Origin: CAWEHU01 sp963808965
Lineage (GTDB): Bacteria > Pseudomonadota > Alphaproteobacteria > Acetobacterales > Acetobacteraceae
DNA length: 64,000 bases
Direction: 5' to 3'
NCBI GenBank assembly: GCA_963808965.1
Contig: CAWEHU010000030.1
Span: forward strand, 124,001 to 188,000
In this document: positions 8,260 through 17,094 of the stretch, one piece after another
Numbering within the stretch: position 1 is the stretch's first letter
How the letters are laid out: each line of letters opens with the position of its first letter
Notes under the pieces: model-generated
Database searches by the model: none
What the model was told of the DNA's origin: nothing
What the model saw: only the letters and a program-made list of their open reading frames with translations
Translations under genes and position numbers: made by a program

Positions 8260-9197
8260 GTTCGAGGCTCCGTTGCGCCCACAGTCCAAAACCGGATCGG
8301 GCGACCATGCTGTGCAGCTCGCGCCCGAGGGCTCGCTCGCACGCCCGGGACGCCGCGAGCAGCGCGTCCGGATCGAGTCCCGTGGCGAACCCTTCGGCTT
8401 CGAGCAGGTTCACCAAATCCTCGGTGGCAACGTTGCCGGTAAATCCGCCGCCGTACTGAATCTGCCGCCGGATGTCCGCCGACGCCGCCGAAAGCGCTGT
8501 CGAAATAGCGGCAGCCCGCTTCCAGCGCGGCGATGCAGTTGGCGAGCCCGGTGCCGCGCGTGTTGTGGAAATGCGCCACCGGGATCACGCCCGGAACTTC
8601 AGCGAAGATGCGGCGGAACAGCGCGCGCACGCTCGTCGGCGAGGCGAGTCCCGTTGTGTCGCCGATGGAGACGAGTTCGACCCCGAGTGCGGCGAAGCGC
8701 TGCACGTCGGCGATGACGACGCCCGGATCGACCTTGCCCTCGAATGCGCAGCCGAGCGCCATCGAGATCACGCCCACCAGCCGGAAGCGGCCGCCGGCGA
8801 GCCGCACCATCTCGGCGACGCTCTCCCACTGCGCGGCGCGCGTGGTGCGCAGATTGCGTTCGGTGTGGCTGTCGGTCGCGGAGACGAGCAGGCTGAGCTC
8901 GTTCGCGCCCCGGCCCGCCTCGAGATCCGCGACCGCCCGGCGGATCGCCCGCGGGTTCGGGCAGGTCGCCTTGTAGTAGACACCCTCCCGCCGGCGGATG
9001 CCGGCAAGCACCTCGGAGGCGTCGCGGAAGGCGGGAACGCGATCCGGATGGCTGTAGCTGGTCGCCTCGATGCGCCGGAAACCGGCCTCGGTGAAAGCGT
9101 CGATGAGCGCGATCTTGTCGGCGGCGGACAGCATGACCGTCTCGTGCTGTAGCCCGTCCCGGGCGAAGCACTCGCATATCGTGACTGGCTCGGACAT
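8252..9197 (-). CDS. Hydroxymethylglutaryl-CoA lyase-like enzyme, frame broken near 8461
   Basis: HMG-CoA lyases are metal-dependent TIM-barrel enzymes that cleave 3-hydroxy-3-methylglutaryl-CoA or similar to acetyl-CoA plus a keto acid. The N-terminus ICECFARDGLQHE carries the metal/catalytic Arg-Asp pair. GCAFEGKVDPG, SIGDTTGLASP and the metal histidines in VAHFHNTRGTG follow. After FGGVGGHP the open frame drifts into unrelated sequence. A neighbouring frame carries the expected GFTGNVATEDLVNLLEAEGF and ends at 8252 just inside the next gene. One extra base around 8461-8470 explains this and gives about 314 residues. As first structural gene after the regulator, it probably defines a C-C cleavage step of the pathway. 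The true substrate may differ from HMG-CoA. Confidence 0.87.
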
Positions 9198-9248
9198 CGC
9201 CCCTCGCTCCCATGCGGTCTGGCGCCGCGAACGCCTCGTATCGGCTCA

Positions 9249-9265
9249 AGTTGACTATGTCAACT
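9249..9265. promoter_or_regulatory. Perfect inverted repeat, likely MarR operator for the catabolic operon
   Basis: A perfect 7-base inverted repeat with a 3-base centre (AGTTGAC-TAT-GTCAACT) lies between the MarR gene and the HMG-CoA-lyase-like gene, overlapping the last codon and stop of the MarR gene. Read on the minus strand it contains TTGACA, followed 17 bases later by TACGAG, a plausible -35/-10 pair for the lyase operon. A repressor bound here would cover the -35 box. Related but less perfect repeats lie upstream of the divergent permease gene. Assignment to the adjacent MarR protein is inference from position and symmetry. Confidence 0.65.
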
Positions 9266-9799
9266 CACTTTTCCCGCCTGCCGGCCCTTCCCGCGCACGC
9301 GAGGGCTCGATCCGGTCGCTTCGGACAGCGCTCGCGCGACGGATTGCAGGCGGCGCAGCGCGCCTTCGAGAACGGCGTGCTCCGTTTCGCTGAGGCAAGC
9401 CTGGAAAGCCGCATCGCGCTCGCGAGCGGCCGCGATCAGTTCCTTGTAGAGCGCCTCGCCGCGCCGGCTTAGGGAGATTTCCACGGCGCGTCCGCCGGCT
9501 TCCGACTCCTTGCGGAGAACAAAGCCTCGCTCTACGAGCGCCGAAACCGCCCGGCTCATCTGCGCTTTATCCAGTCCGGCGGCGCGGGCAAGCTCGTTGA
9601 GGGACATCGGCGCCTCGGCCGCCAGCAGGGCGATTGTCCGCCATTCCTGTAGGCTGACCCCGAACTGCTGATACCGGAGGGCGGCGCTGCGCGACATCGC
9701 ATTGGCGGTGCGGCTGATCTTGTAAGACAGCAGATCCTTGATCGTGAGAGGCTCCCGGCCCCCCGCTTGCACACGCCGCCTCACTTGTCCGCCCTGCAT
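9260..9799 (-). CDS. MarR family transcriptional regulator
   Basis: This 179-residue winged-helix regulator probably senses an aromatic acid or its CoA ester and controls the flanking catabolic genes. The core reads LQEWRTIALLAAEAPMSLNE, then the recognition-helix region LAAGLDKAQMSRAVSALVERG in outline, and the wing LRKESEAGGRAVEISLSRRG. It ends with a long dimerisation helix. The chosen start is ATG 9799; the first 20 residues are polar and may be dispensable. The gene is divergent from the MFS permease, with inverted repeats between them, and is followed on its own strand by the catabolic operon behind a perfect palindrome. This is the usual layout of an autoregulated MarR repressor. Confidence 0.9.
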   Translation of the reverse strand: MQGGQVRRRVQAGGREPLTIKDLLSYKISRTANAMSRSAALRYQQFGVSLQEWRTIALLAAEAPMSLNELARAAGLDKAQMSRAVSALVERGFVLRKESEAGGRAVEISLSRRGEALYKELIAAARERDAAFQACLSETEHAVLEGALRRLQSVARALSEATGSSPRVRGKGRQAGKVS

Positions 9800-9860
9800 C
9801 GAAAAACTCCCGCGCGAGGCACGTCATGCCCGGACGTGATATATGGTCGGAATCGCGGTG

Positions 9861-9900
9861 GGTTGACAATAGCAACACCAAGTTGATAGTAACAACACCG
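9861..9900. promoter_or_regulatory. Tandem MarR-like half-site repeats over the permease promoter
   Basis: Two adjacent 20-base units with the pattern GTTGA-N7-CAAC repeat here with 15 of 20 positions identical. Each is an imperfect inverted repeat resembling the perfect palindrome at 9249-9265. They exactly span a candidate plus-strand promoter, TTGACA at 9863-9868 and GATAGT at 9885-9890 (16-base spacer), placed about 50 bases before the permease ATG. This arrangement suggests repression of the permease and pcaHG transcript, and possibly of the regulator itself, by the MarR protein. The binding protein is inferred. Confidence 0.6.
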
Positions 9901-9939
9901 AAGCCGCCAGCGATCGGCGGTGCGAGCAGGGAGGATCGG

Positions 9940-11274
9940 ATGGCCCACGCCGCCGCCGTGGCGATGCAAGCGGACGAAACTCGCGCCCGGGATGCGATCT
10001 ACCGCAAGGTGGCGTGGCGCCTGATGCCGTTCATCCTACTGTGCTACATAGCCAACTACATCGACCGCACGAATATCGGGCTCGCGCAGCTCCACCTGCG
10101 CTCCGATCTCGGCTTCACGGAAGTCACCTATGGAATCGGGGTCGGCCTCTTCTTCGTCGGCTTCATCCTGTTCGAGATTCCGAGCAACATGCTGCTGGAC
10201 CGGATCGGCGCGCGCAAGACGCTGCTTCGGATCATGGTCGGGTGGGGAGCGGTTTCGGCGGCAACCATGTTCGTCCGCACGCCGGCCGAGTTCTATCTCG
10301 CCCGCATGCTGCTCGGCATGGCGGAGGCCGGGTTCTTTCCGGGCATTCTGCTTTATCTGACCTATTGGTTTCCCTCGGCGCGGCGGACCCGCATGACCGC
10401 GCTGTTCTTCCTCGGGCTGCCGCTGTCGGGCATCGTCGGCTCGCCACTCTCCGGCTGGATCATGCACGCTTTCGCCGGCGTCTACGGATTGAAGAGCTGG
10501 CAATGGCTGTTCCTGCTCGAAGGCGTGCCATCGGTCCTGCTCGGGATCGCCGCCTTCGTTTATCTCAAGGACCGCCCGACGGACGCGCCCTGGCTCAGCG
10601 CCGAGGAAAAGGCGACGATCGCCGCCGATCTCGCAAGCGAGCAGTCCGCCAAGGCGCGCGAGAGCCATCCTTCGCGCTTGGCTTTCGTGCAGGCCCTGCG
10701 CGATCCGCGCGTCTACGTGCTGGGGCTGGTCGGCTGCGGCACCTACACCCTGGCGAACGCGGTCTCGTTCTGGTCGCCGCTTCTCATCAGTGCGTCGGGC
10801 GTGAAGGACGTGCTGAATGTCGGCCTGCTGGCGGGCATCCCGCCGCTCGTCGGGGTGCTCGCCATGCTCGTCGTGGGTTGGCATTCGGACAAGACGCTGG
10901 AGCGGCGATGGCACGCGGCCTGCGCCGAGTTCGCCGCCGCGGCAAGTTTGGTCGCGCTCTCCATGATGGTCGGCAATCCGTACGTGACCGTCGCCCTGAT
11001 TACCGTGATGACGGCGGCGCATTACTGCGGCCTCACCGTGTTCTGGTCCGTGCCCTCGGTTTATCTGTCCGAGCGCACCAAGGCGGCCGGTATCGCGATG
11101 GTGACGGCCATGGGCTCGACGGCGGCCGCGCTCACGCCGGCGATGCTCGGCTGGATCAAGGTGCATACCGGGAGCCTAAGTCTCGGCTTGCAGATCTCCG
11201 CCGGCATTATCACGCTCGCGGGAATCGTGCTCCTGGTCGGGATACCGGCCAGAGTGCTGCGCGAGAGTCACTGA
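9940..11274 (+). CDS. MFS transporter, anion:cation symporter (phthalate permease-like)
   Basis: This 444-residue inner-membrane permease with about 12 hydrophobic segments probably imports an aromatic carboxylate by proton symport. Family signatures include FILLCYIANYIDRTNIGLA after the first polar segment, the motif LFEIPSNMLLDRIGARKTLL (MFS motif A region), GMAEAGFFPGILLYLTYWFP and the central loop LKDRPTDAPWLSAEEK. These are typical of the ACS subfamily that carries phthalate, 4-hydroxyphenylacetate or tartrate. ATG 9940 is preceded by GGGAGGA; an upstream start at 9826 would run through the operator region. It is the first gene of a transcript with pcaH and pcaG, and divergent from marR, so import of a protocatechuate precursor is the likely role. 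Confidence 0.9.
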   Translation: MAHAAAVAMQADETRARDAIYRKVAWRLMPFILLCYIANYIDRTNIGLAQLHLRSDLGFTEVTYGIGVGLFFVGFILFEIPSNMLLDRIGARKTLLRIMVGWGAVSAATMFVRTPAEFYLARMLLGMAEAGFFPGILLYLTYWFPSARRTRMTALFFLGLPLSGIVGSPLSGWIMHAFAGVYGLKSWQWLFLLEGVPSVLLGIAAFVYLKDRPTDAPWLSAEEKATIAADLASEQSAKARESHPSRLAFVQALRDPRVYVLGLVGCGTYTLANAVSFWSPLLISASGVKDVLNVGLLAGIPPLVGVLAMLVVGWHSDKTLERRWHAACAEFAAAASLVALSMMVGNPYVTVALITVMTAAHYCGLTVFWSVPSVYLSERTKAAGIAMVTAMGSTAAALTPAMLGWIKVHTGSLSLGLQISAGIITLAGIVLLVGIPARVLRESH

Positions 11275-11294
11275 AACTATAGCCGAGCTCGCTC

Positions 11295-12014
11295 ATGGTT
11301 GAAGCAATTACCTTTCCGGCGCAATTCTCCCAGTCCGACGAGAGAGCGCAGCCGCAGGTTCCGATACCGGGCTACGCCGGCACCGCGCTGCGCAATCCGT
11401 CGCTTCCGTTCATTCGCCGCCCGGTCACACGAACCGAGATCACGGGGCCGCTCGATCTGGCTCGCAAGCTCAGCCCCGGCGACAGCAATCTCGCGGTCGA
11501 TCCTTCCGGCCGGCCGGCTCAAGGGCAGCTCATCCGGGTGGCCGGACGCATTCTGGACGAGGATGGCCGCCCGGTGCCGAATGCGGTGGTCGAGATTTGG
11601 CAGGCGAACGCCGCCGGGCGCTATCGCAATCCGCTCGATCAACGCCACGCGCCGCTCGATCCCAATTTCATCGGGAACGGCCGTACGCGTGCCGATAGGG
11701 ATGGCCGGTACGAGTTCTTCACCATCAAGCCCGGCGCGTATCCCGTCCCCGACTCGGGTTACTGGTGGCGGCCGCCGCACATCCATTTTTCGGTGTTCGG
11801 ATGGAGCTCGCTGAGCCGGATCGTAACCCAGATGTATTTTCCGGGTGATCCGCTGAATGCGATGGACCGCCTTATTCTCTCGATCCCGGATGCGGCCGCG
11901 CGTTCGCGCCTCGTCGCGCGCCAGCTCGACACCGCTGAGACACGCGGCGAATTTCTCGGTTACGAGCACGATCTCGTGCTGCGCGGCCGCGCCGCTACCC
12001 CCGTTCTGCCGTAG
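11295..12014 (+). CDS. pcaH: Protocatechuate 3,4-dioxygenase beta subunit
   Basis: This is the iron-bearing subunit of the intradiol dioxygenase that opens protocatechuate to 3-carboxy-cis,cis-muconate. It has 239 residues. The region VAGRILDEDGRPVPNAVVEI and WQANAAGRY is typical. APLDPNFIGNGRTRADRDGR and IKPGAYPVPDSGYWWRPPHI follow, the last containing the equatorial tyrosine and the first iron histidine, with the second two residues later (HIHF). YFPGDPL and DLVLRGR close the domain. In the classical Pseudomonas enzyme an axial tyrosine precedes APLDPNF; here that stretch reads LDQRHAPLD, with no tyrosine. The gene is 20 bases after the permease and 8 bases before pcaG. Later beta-ketoadipate genes (pcaB, C, D) are not in the window. 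Confidence 0.9.
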   Translation: MVEAITFPAQFSQSDERAQPQVPIPGYAGTALRNPSLPFIRRPVTRTEITGPLDLARKLSPGDSNLAVDPSGRPAQGQLIRVAGRILDEDGRPVPNAVVEIWQANAAGRYRNPLDQRHAPLDPNFIGNGRTRADRDGRYEFFTIKPGAYPVPDSGYWWRPPHIHFSVFGWSSLSRIVTQMYFPGDPLNAMDRLILSIPDAAARSRLVARQLDTAETRGEFLGYEHDLVLRGRAATPVLP

Positions 12015-12022
12015 GTCCCTCC

Positions 12023-12613
12023 ATGTCCGAAAGCCCGACAGCCTGGCACACGATCGGCCCGTTCTTTCCGGGAACCTTCTTCCGGCCGGGCGACAACGAT
12101 CTCACTCGCGCGACCCCGGATGAGCCGCCGGGGCGCGGCCGGCCTATCGTGTTGCGCGGCAGCGTGCGCCAGGACGGCGGGCGGCCCGTGATCAACGCGG
12201 TTTTGGAAGCCTGGCAGGCTGATGCCGGCGGCCTGTTCCGTCATCCGGCCGATCCCGGCTGGCGCCAGGCCGACGCCAGTTTCTTCGGCTGGGGCCGGGC
12301 CTGGACCGACCGGGAAGGGCGCTTCGAGTTCCAGACGATCTTTCCCGGCGGTTACGACGACCGCTCAGGGCGCCGTGCGCCGCACATCAATATCGCGATC
12401 TATGCCTCCGGCATCATGCGGCATCTCAACACCGTCGTGTTTTTTCCCGGCGAGCGCGACAATGACGGGGATCCCGTGCTCGCCTGCGTGCCTCTCGATC
12501 TGCGAGCGCGGCTCATCGCGGACTCGATCGGGCTGGATGCGGCGGCAAGACAGGTGTTCTCGTTCGACATCATCCTGCGCGGATCGAACGAGACGCCATT
12601 CTTTCTCGACTGA
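12023..12613 (+). CDS. pcaG: Protocatechuate 3,4-dioxygenase alpha subunit
   Basis: This is the non-iron partner of PcaH, which shapes the active-site cleft of the alpha/beta protomer. It has 196 residues from ATG 12023, matching the usual PcaG length. It begins SPTAWHTIGPFFPGTFF, the conserved PcaG start (TxSQTxGPf). Also present are VLEAWQADAGGLFRHPADP, FFGWGRAWTDREGRFEF, the segment APHINIAIYASGIMRHL (which lacks the iron ligands, as expected for alpha) and the end DIILRGSNETPFFLD. It directly follows pcaH. Its last 44 bases overlap, tail to tail, the end of the convergent FAD/Fe-S dehydrogenase gene. Confidence 0.92.
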   Translation: MSESPTAWHTIGPFFPGTFFRPGDNDLTRATPDEPPGRGRPIVLRGSVRQDGGRPVINAVLEAWQADAGGLFRHPADPGWRQADASFFGWGRAWTDREGRFEFQTIFPGGYDDRSGRRAPHINIAIYASGIMRHLNTVVFFPGERDNDGDPVLACVPLDLRARLIADSIGLDAAARQVFSFDIILRGSNETPFFLD

Positions 12614-15600
12614 AGAGAAAGTTGAGCGCCTGCACCGGATGCAGCAGCTTCACTCCATCGATGAGTGCGGCCTGCGAGCGGCACGAATAGCCGGTCGCCA
12701 GCAGCCGGCCGTCCTTGCCGTGCTCCGCGACATGGTTCGCCCAGCTCAGCGCATAGATCTGCTCGGACGTCGCGCGATGCTCGGTCTCGTGCCCGTACAT
12801 CCCGGCCATCCCGCAGCAGCCGGAGGCCAGGATGCGCAACGTCTGGCCGCACGCGGTGAAAACGGCCTGCCAGTCGCGCAAGCTGGCCGAAGCGGTCGTC
12901 CGCTCCGTGCAATGCGGCAACAAGAGGGTACTCGGTCGTGCTCGGAGAAGCCTTTAGCACGTCGAGGTGCTTGACCAGCCACTCCTGCGCGAGCAGCACG
13001 GGCGGGACCTGCGTGCGATCCAGCGCGCTGACATATTCGGCCCGATAGGTCAGCGTCATCGACGGATCGAGGCCCACCAGTTCAACGCCTGTCGCAGCCA
13101 AGTCGCGCAGCATAGCGGCATTCGCGGCGGCCACGCGCTCGAACGGTCCCAGGAAGCCCTGGACGTGCAGCGGCTTGCCGTTCGGCCGGAACGGCGCGAG
13201 CCAGGGCCGGAACCCGAGCCTGCGGATCAGGTCGAGCAAGTCGAGAACGAGCGGCGTTTCATAGTAGCTCGTGAAAGCGTCCTGCACGACGACCACGCTC
13301 CGCGCGAGATCGTCCGTGCTCTGGGTCCGCAGTGCCGCGGGAGTCGCCTCGGCCATGCCCCGCGCCGCAAGCTCGCTCCGGATATCCACGCCGGATAATT
13401 TGGGGACTCGGCGAGACCGAGACTCCGCAGCCCGGCCCGGCCCGGCCCGCTCGCGGTCAGCGCATTATACAGCCGCGGCGCCCGCGCCAGCAGCGGCGCC
13501 AAATGCTCGATCGAGCCGACCACGTAGTCGCGCGGGGGACGCAGGTAGCGCCCATGATAGAGCTCGAGGAATTTCGAGCGGAAGCTAGGCACGTCCACCT
13601 TGATCGGGCACTGGCCGGCGCAGGACTTGCACGCGAGGCAACCGTCCATCGCCTCCTTGACCTCGTGCGAGAAATCCACCTCGCCCCGGCGCTTGCCGAT
13701 CGTGCTGCGGATTCGCGCGGGCCAGGCACGCCATGCCCGCTCGCGGCGCATCCGTCGTGCCTCGACAGCCGGATCGAAGCCAACGGAAGCGAGCTGCCGC
13801 AGCCACTCGCGGGTGAGCGAGGCGCGGCCCTTCGGGGAATGACGACGCTCGCGGGTCGCCTTCCAGGAGGGACACATCGCGTCGTCGGGGTCGTAATTGT
13901 AGCAGGCCCCATTCCCGTTGCAGTGCATAGCCTCGTCGTACTCGGCGCGTATGTCGGACGGTATCGTGCGATCGAGCTGGCCACGCGTCGGAAGGCCGTC
14001 GATCGTCAGCAGTTCGCCATCCTCCGGCGCGGCGATCTTGCCGGGGTTCAACTGGTTGCGTGGGTCGAACACGGCCTTGATCGACTGGAGCGTCGGGTAG
14101 AGCGGGCCGAAAAAGGCGGGCGAGAACTCCGAGCGCACCCCTTTGCCGTGCTCGCCCCACAGCAGGCCGTGATACTTCCGGGTGAGACCGACGACCTCTT
14201 CGGTCACCTCCCGGATGAGCTTCTCTTGCGCGGGGTCCTTCATGTCGATGGCAGGGCGGACGTGCAGTACGCCGGCATCGACGTGACCGAACATGCCGTA
14301 GGTGAGTCCGCGCGCATCGAGGGCGCCGCGGAACTCCGCGATGTAGTCGGCGAGGTTCTCCGGAGGAACGGCGGTGTCTTCAACGAAAGGGATCGGCCGT
14401 TTGTCGCCCTGCATGTTGCCGAGGAGCCCGACGGATTTCTTGCGCATCTCCCAGATGCGCGCCACGTCCCGCTCGCCGCGCGCAATGGTGAAGCCGCGAC
14501 GGCCCTTGCTCGCTCCTTCGGCCGTGAGCGCGTCCGTCAGTCGGCCCAGGGCCGCCTCGACCGCGGCCTCGCTGTCGCCGACGAACTCGACGAGATTTAC
14601 GCCGATCGCCGGCTGGCCGTCGTCGTCCGGAAAGAAGTCGCGCACGCCTTCCCAAATTATGTCGTTTTGCGCGAGCGACAGCACCTTGGAATCCACTGTC
14701 TCGATCGACGCCGCCCCGAACGCGGTCAGCGCCTGAGCGTCGCGCAAAGCCGCATCGAAGCTGCCGTAGCGCACGTTGACGAGCGCGCTGTATTTCGGGA
14801 TCGGCAGCACATTCAGCTTCGCCTCCGCGACGAAGCCGAGCGTGCCCTCGGCGCCGCAAAGGATCGAGTTCAGGTTGAATCGCCCGCGCTCGTCGCGGAT
14901 ATGCGCCAGATCGTAGCCGGTGAGGCAGCGATTGAGCTTGGGGAAATGGCTTGCGATCAACACCGCCTGATCGCGCTGGATCGCATCCACGAGCCGGTGG
15001 ATCGCGCCGACGCGATCGGTACGGCGCTGGATGGCGGCCAGCTCCCCCGCGTCGAGCGGCTTCGATTGCCAGACGGTGCCGTCGAGCAGAACGCTGGTGA
15101 GCTCGAGCACGTGGTCGCGCGTCTTGCCGTAAAGGCACGAGCCTTGGCCGCTCGCGTCGGTGTTTATCATCCCGCCGATCGTGGCGCGGTTGGAGGTCGA
15201 TAGCTCCGGTGGGAAGAACAGCCCATGCTTCGCCAGCGCCGCATTGAGCTGGTCCTTGACCACGCCGGCCTGCACGCGCGCCCAGCCCGCCTCGACGTTG
15301 ATCTCCAGAATCCGGTTCATGTGCCGGGACACGTCCACGACCAGACCGTCTGTCAGCGACTGCCCGTTGGTTCCGGTGCCGCCGCCGCGCGGGGCGAGTT
15401 TCACGCGGTCGAAGCGCGGATCCCCGGTCAGGCGTGCGATGCGGACGAGGTCTTCCGTGCTTCGCGGAAACGCGATCGCCTGTGGCCAGATCTGGTAGAT
15501 CGAGTTGTCGGTCGCGAGCACCGTTCTCTCGCCGTACGCCGGCGAGAGGTCACCTTCGAATCCCCTGGCTCGCAGTTCGGTCAGGAACTGGGCGTAGAGC

Positions 15601-15638
15601 GGCAGGGGTACAGGCGTCCCGGTGAGGCGCGGAATCAT
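12570..15638 (-). CDS. FAD-linked oxidase with C-terminal Fe-S domain (YdiJ-like), two frame breaks
   Basis: This is a fused membrane-associated dehydrogenase with an FAD/PCMH N-terminal half and a heterodisulfide-reductase-type Fe-S C-terminal half, as in enzymes oxidising D-2-hydroxy acids. ATG 15638 leads into LAPRGGGTGTNGQSLTDG (FAD loop), TIGGMINTDASGQGSCLYGK and GMFGHVDAGVLHVRP, then the ferredoxin-like CLACKSCAGQCPIKVDVP. The open frame is lost after GLRSLGLAESP, where a C appears missing from CCCC at 13402-13405. It continues as DIRSELAARGMAEATPAA, is lost again at CCC 12926-12928 (one C extra), and resumes as LLLPHCTERT and the CCG motif SGCCGMAGMYGHETEH, ending at 12570. Repaired length is about 1022 residues, right for this family. 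Confidence 0.88.
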
Positions 15639-15705
15639 GGCGCTCCTCCGTGCGTGGTGACCGAGTTTCGATCATACGCCGGAGGATCGCCGAAACCGAA
15701 GCCGC

Positions 15706-15969
15706 CTACTGCTGGTGGGATGAGTCCGTGCCGCTGTCCGTCGGATTGGGCTGGCTGTTGCTGCTGCTCGCCGATTTCTGCGCGGCGTGTTTCTTGGCCT
15801 CGTGATGGCCGACGGCGCAGCCCGCTGCCGCTCCGAGAACCCCGTGGCCGGCGACATGACCCGCGGCCCCGCCGACGACGGCTCCGGTCCCGCATCCGGC
15901 CTGCGCCGGGCTCGCCAGTCCGGCTGCAAGCGCCAGGGCGAGCGCCGATGGAACGAGGAAGAGTTTCAC
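15706..15969 (-). CDS. Small secreted glycine-zipper protein
   Basis: This 87-residue protein has a clear Sec signal peptide (KLFLVPSALALALAAGLA, cleavage after SPAQA). A short glycine-rich stretch follows (GCGTGAVVGGAAGHVAGHG then GAAAGC), resembling a glycine zipper, and the tail is polar and Ser/Gln-rich. The two cysteines could form a disulfide in the periplasm. The start is GTG 15969 with a GGGAG site 7 bases before it. It sits between the dehydrogenase gene and a divergent hydratase gene. No enzymatic motif is visible; glycine-zipper proteins often associate with the outer membrane, which is the most I would infer. Confidence 0.75.
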   Translation of the reverse strand: MKLFLVPSALALALAAGLASPAQAGCGTGAVVGGAAGHVAGHGVLGAAAGCAVGHHEAKKHAAQKSASSSNSQPNPTDSGTDSSHQQ

Positions 15970-16124
15970 GATGTGCTCCCGTCTTGTTGTGTCGCTCGCG
16001 GTTCAACGCGCCGCGTGCCGGAACGATCCCAAGCCACGCGATCGGCTCCGCTTTGCCGCACAGTGCGGTTCCGGCAGACCGGGCCATGGGGCAGAGTGAT
16101 GGCGGACGAAGGGGAGAGCGGCTG

Positions 16125-16913
16125 ATGGAACCGACGGTCCGCGTCGAGCAGCGCGAAGGCTGGCAGAGGCTGGTGCTGAACCGGCCCGACAAGCTGAACG
16201 CCCTGAACGAGGATATGATGGTGGCGCTGATCGCGGCGTTGAAGGCGGCGGGTGAGGACCCGGCCTGCCGAGCCGTCTTACTGACTGGAGAAGGGCGTGG
16301 CTTCTGCTCCGGGCAAGAGCTCAGCCCGGCGGTAATGCCGGGCGCCGGCGGCCCGCCCGATCTCGGCAAGCTCGCCGATCGCTATCACCATGAGGTGGTG
16401 CGACGGTTGCGCGGGCTGCCGAAACCGGTGGTGTGCGCCGTGAACGGCGTCGCTGCCGGTGCAGGCGCGAGCTTCGCCCTGGCTTGCGACATCGTCCTGG
16501 CAGCGCGTTCCGCCACGTTCGTCCAGGCTTTCGCCCGCATCGGACTCGTGCCGGATTCGGGCGGCAGCTTCTTTCTGCCCCGGCTGGTCGGGGAGGCGCG
16601 CGCCCGAGCGCTCGCCATGCTGGCCGAACCGGTCTCGTCGGAGCAGGCGGAAGCCTGGGGGATGATCTGGAAGGCGGTAGACGACGCCGAGCTTGCCGGG
16701 CAGGCCGAGGCGCTGACCCTTCGCCTCGCGGCCCAGCCAACAGCCGCGCTCGGGCTCATGAAGCGGGAATTTCTCGGCTGTTTTTCAAACGACCTCGAAA
16801 CTCACCTCGATCTGGAGGCGGCGCTCCAAACGGAAGCGGGCCGCACCGCCGACTTCGCTGAGGGCGTGCGCGCCTTCATCGAGAAACGGCCCGCCCGCTT
16901 CAACGGACGCTGA
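16125..16913 (+). CDS. Enoyl-CoA hydratase/isomerase, PaaG-like
   Basis: This 262-residue crotonase-fold protein resembles 2-(1,2-epoxy-1,2-dihydrophenyl)acetyl-CoA isomerase of phenylacetate degradation. It shows LVLNRPDKLNALNEDMM, the oxyanion loop GRGFCSGQELS, VNGVAAGAGASFALACD and the PaaG-type segment FARIGLVPDSGGSFFLPRL. In that segment an aspartate (PDSGG) is the conserved acid, in place of the hydratase glutamate. ATG 16125 follows GGGGAGAGCGG. No other paa genes are adjacent, so the substrate could be another cyclic or branched acyl-CoA. It stands alone, divergent from the glycine-zipper gene. Confidence 0.85.
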   Translation: MEPTVRVEQREGWQRLVLNRPDKLNALNEDMMVALIAALKAAGEDPACRAVLLTGEGRGFCSGQELSPAVMPGAGGPPDLGKLADRYHHEVVRRLRGLPKPVVCAVNGVAAGAGASFALACDIVLAARSATFVQAFARIGLVPDSGGSFFLPRLVGEARARALAMLAEPVSSEQAEAWGMIWKAVDDAELAGQAEALTLRLAAQPTAALGLMKREFLGCFSNDLETHLDLEAALQTEAGRTADFAEGVRAFIEKRPARFNGR

Positions 16914-17094
16914 ACCCAGCGGCGATCCGGGAGCAACGGTTCCGACGAAATCGGTGCGGTGCTCTATATTTTTCGGATGCAGTTGCGACAAATGCTCGTT
17001 ACTCCTAATTGCCGTTTGGGTATGCGCATCGGCTGGCAGCGTGCTCGCCGGAGCGCCCACCGGTCTCGCGACCGAAAACACAGGAGATGCGGGG

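Noticed and set aside
5290..8289. Idea that broken catabolic genes are true pseudogenes of a decaying operon
   Set aside because: Equivalent single-base breaks occur in nusA, cydC and other conserved genes across the window, and motifs on both sides of each break are intact.
13332..15203. Plus-strand open frame of 623 codons
   Set aside because: Antisense to the FAD/Fe-S dehydrogenase, whose motifs are clear; no protein-like features in the antisense product.
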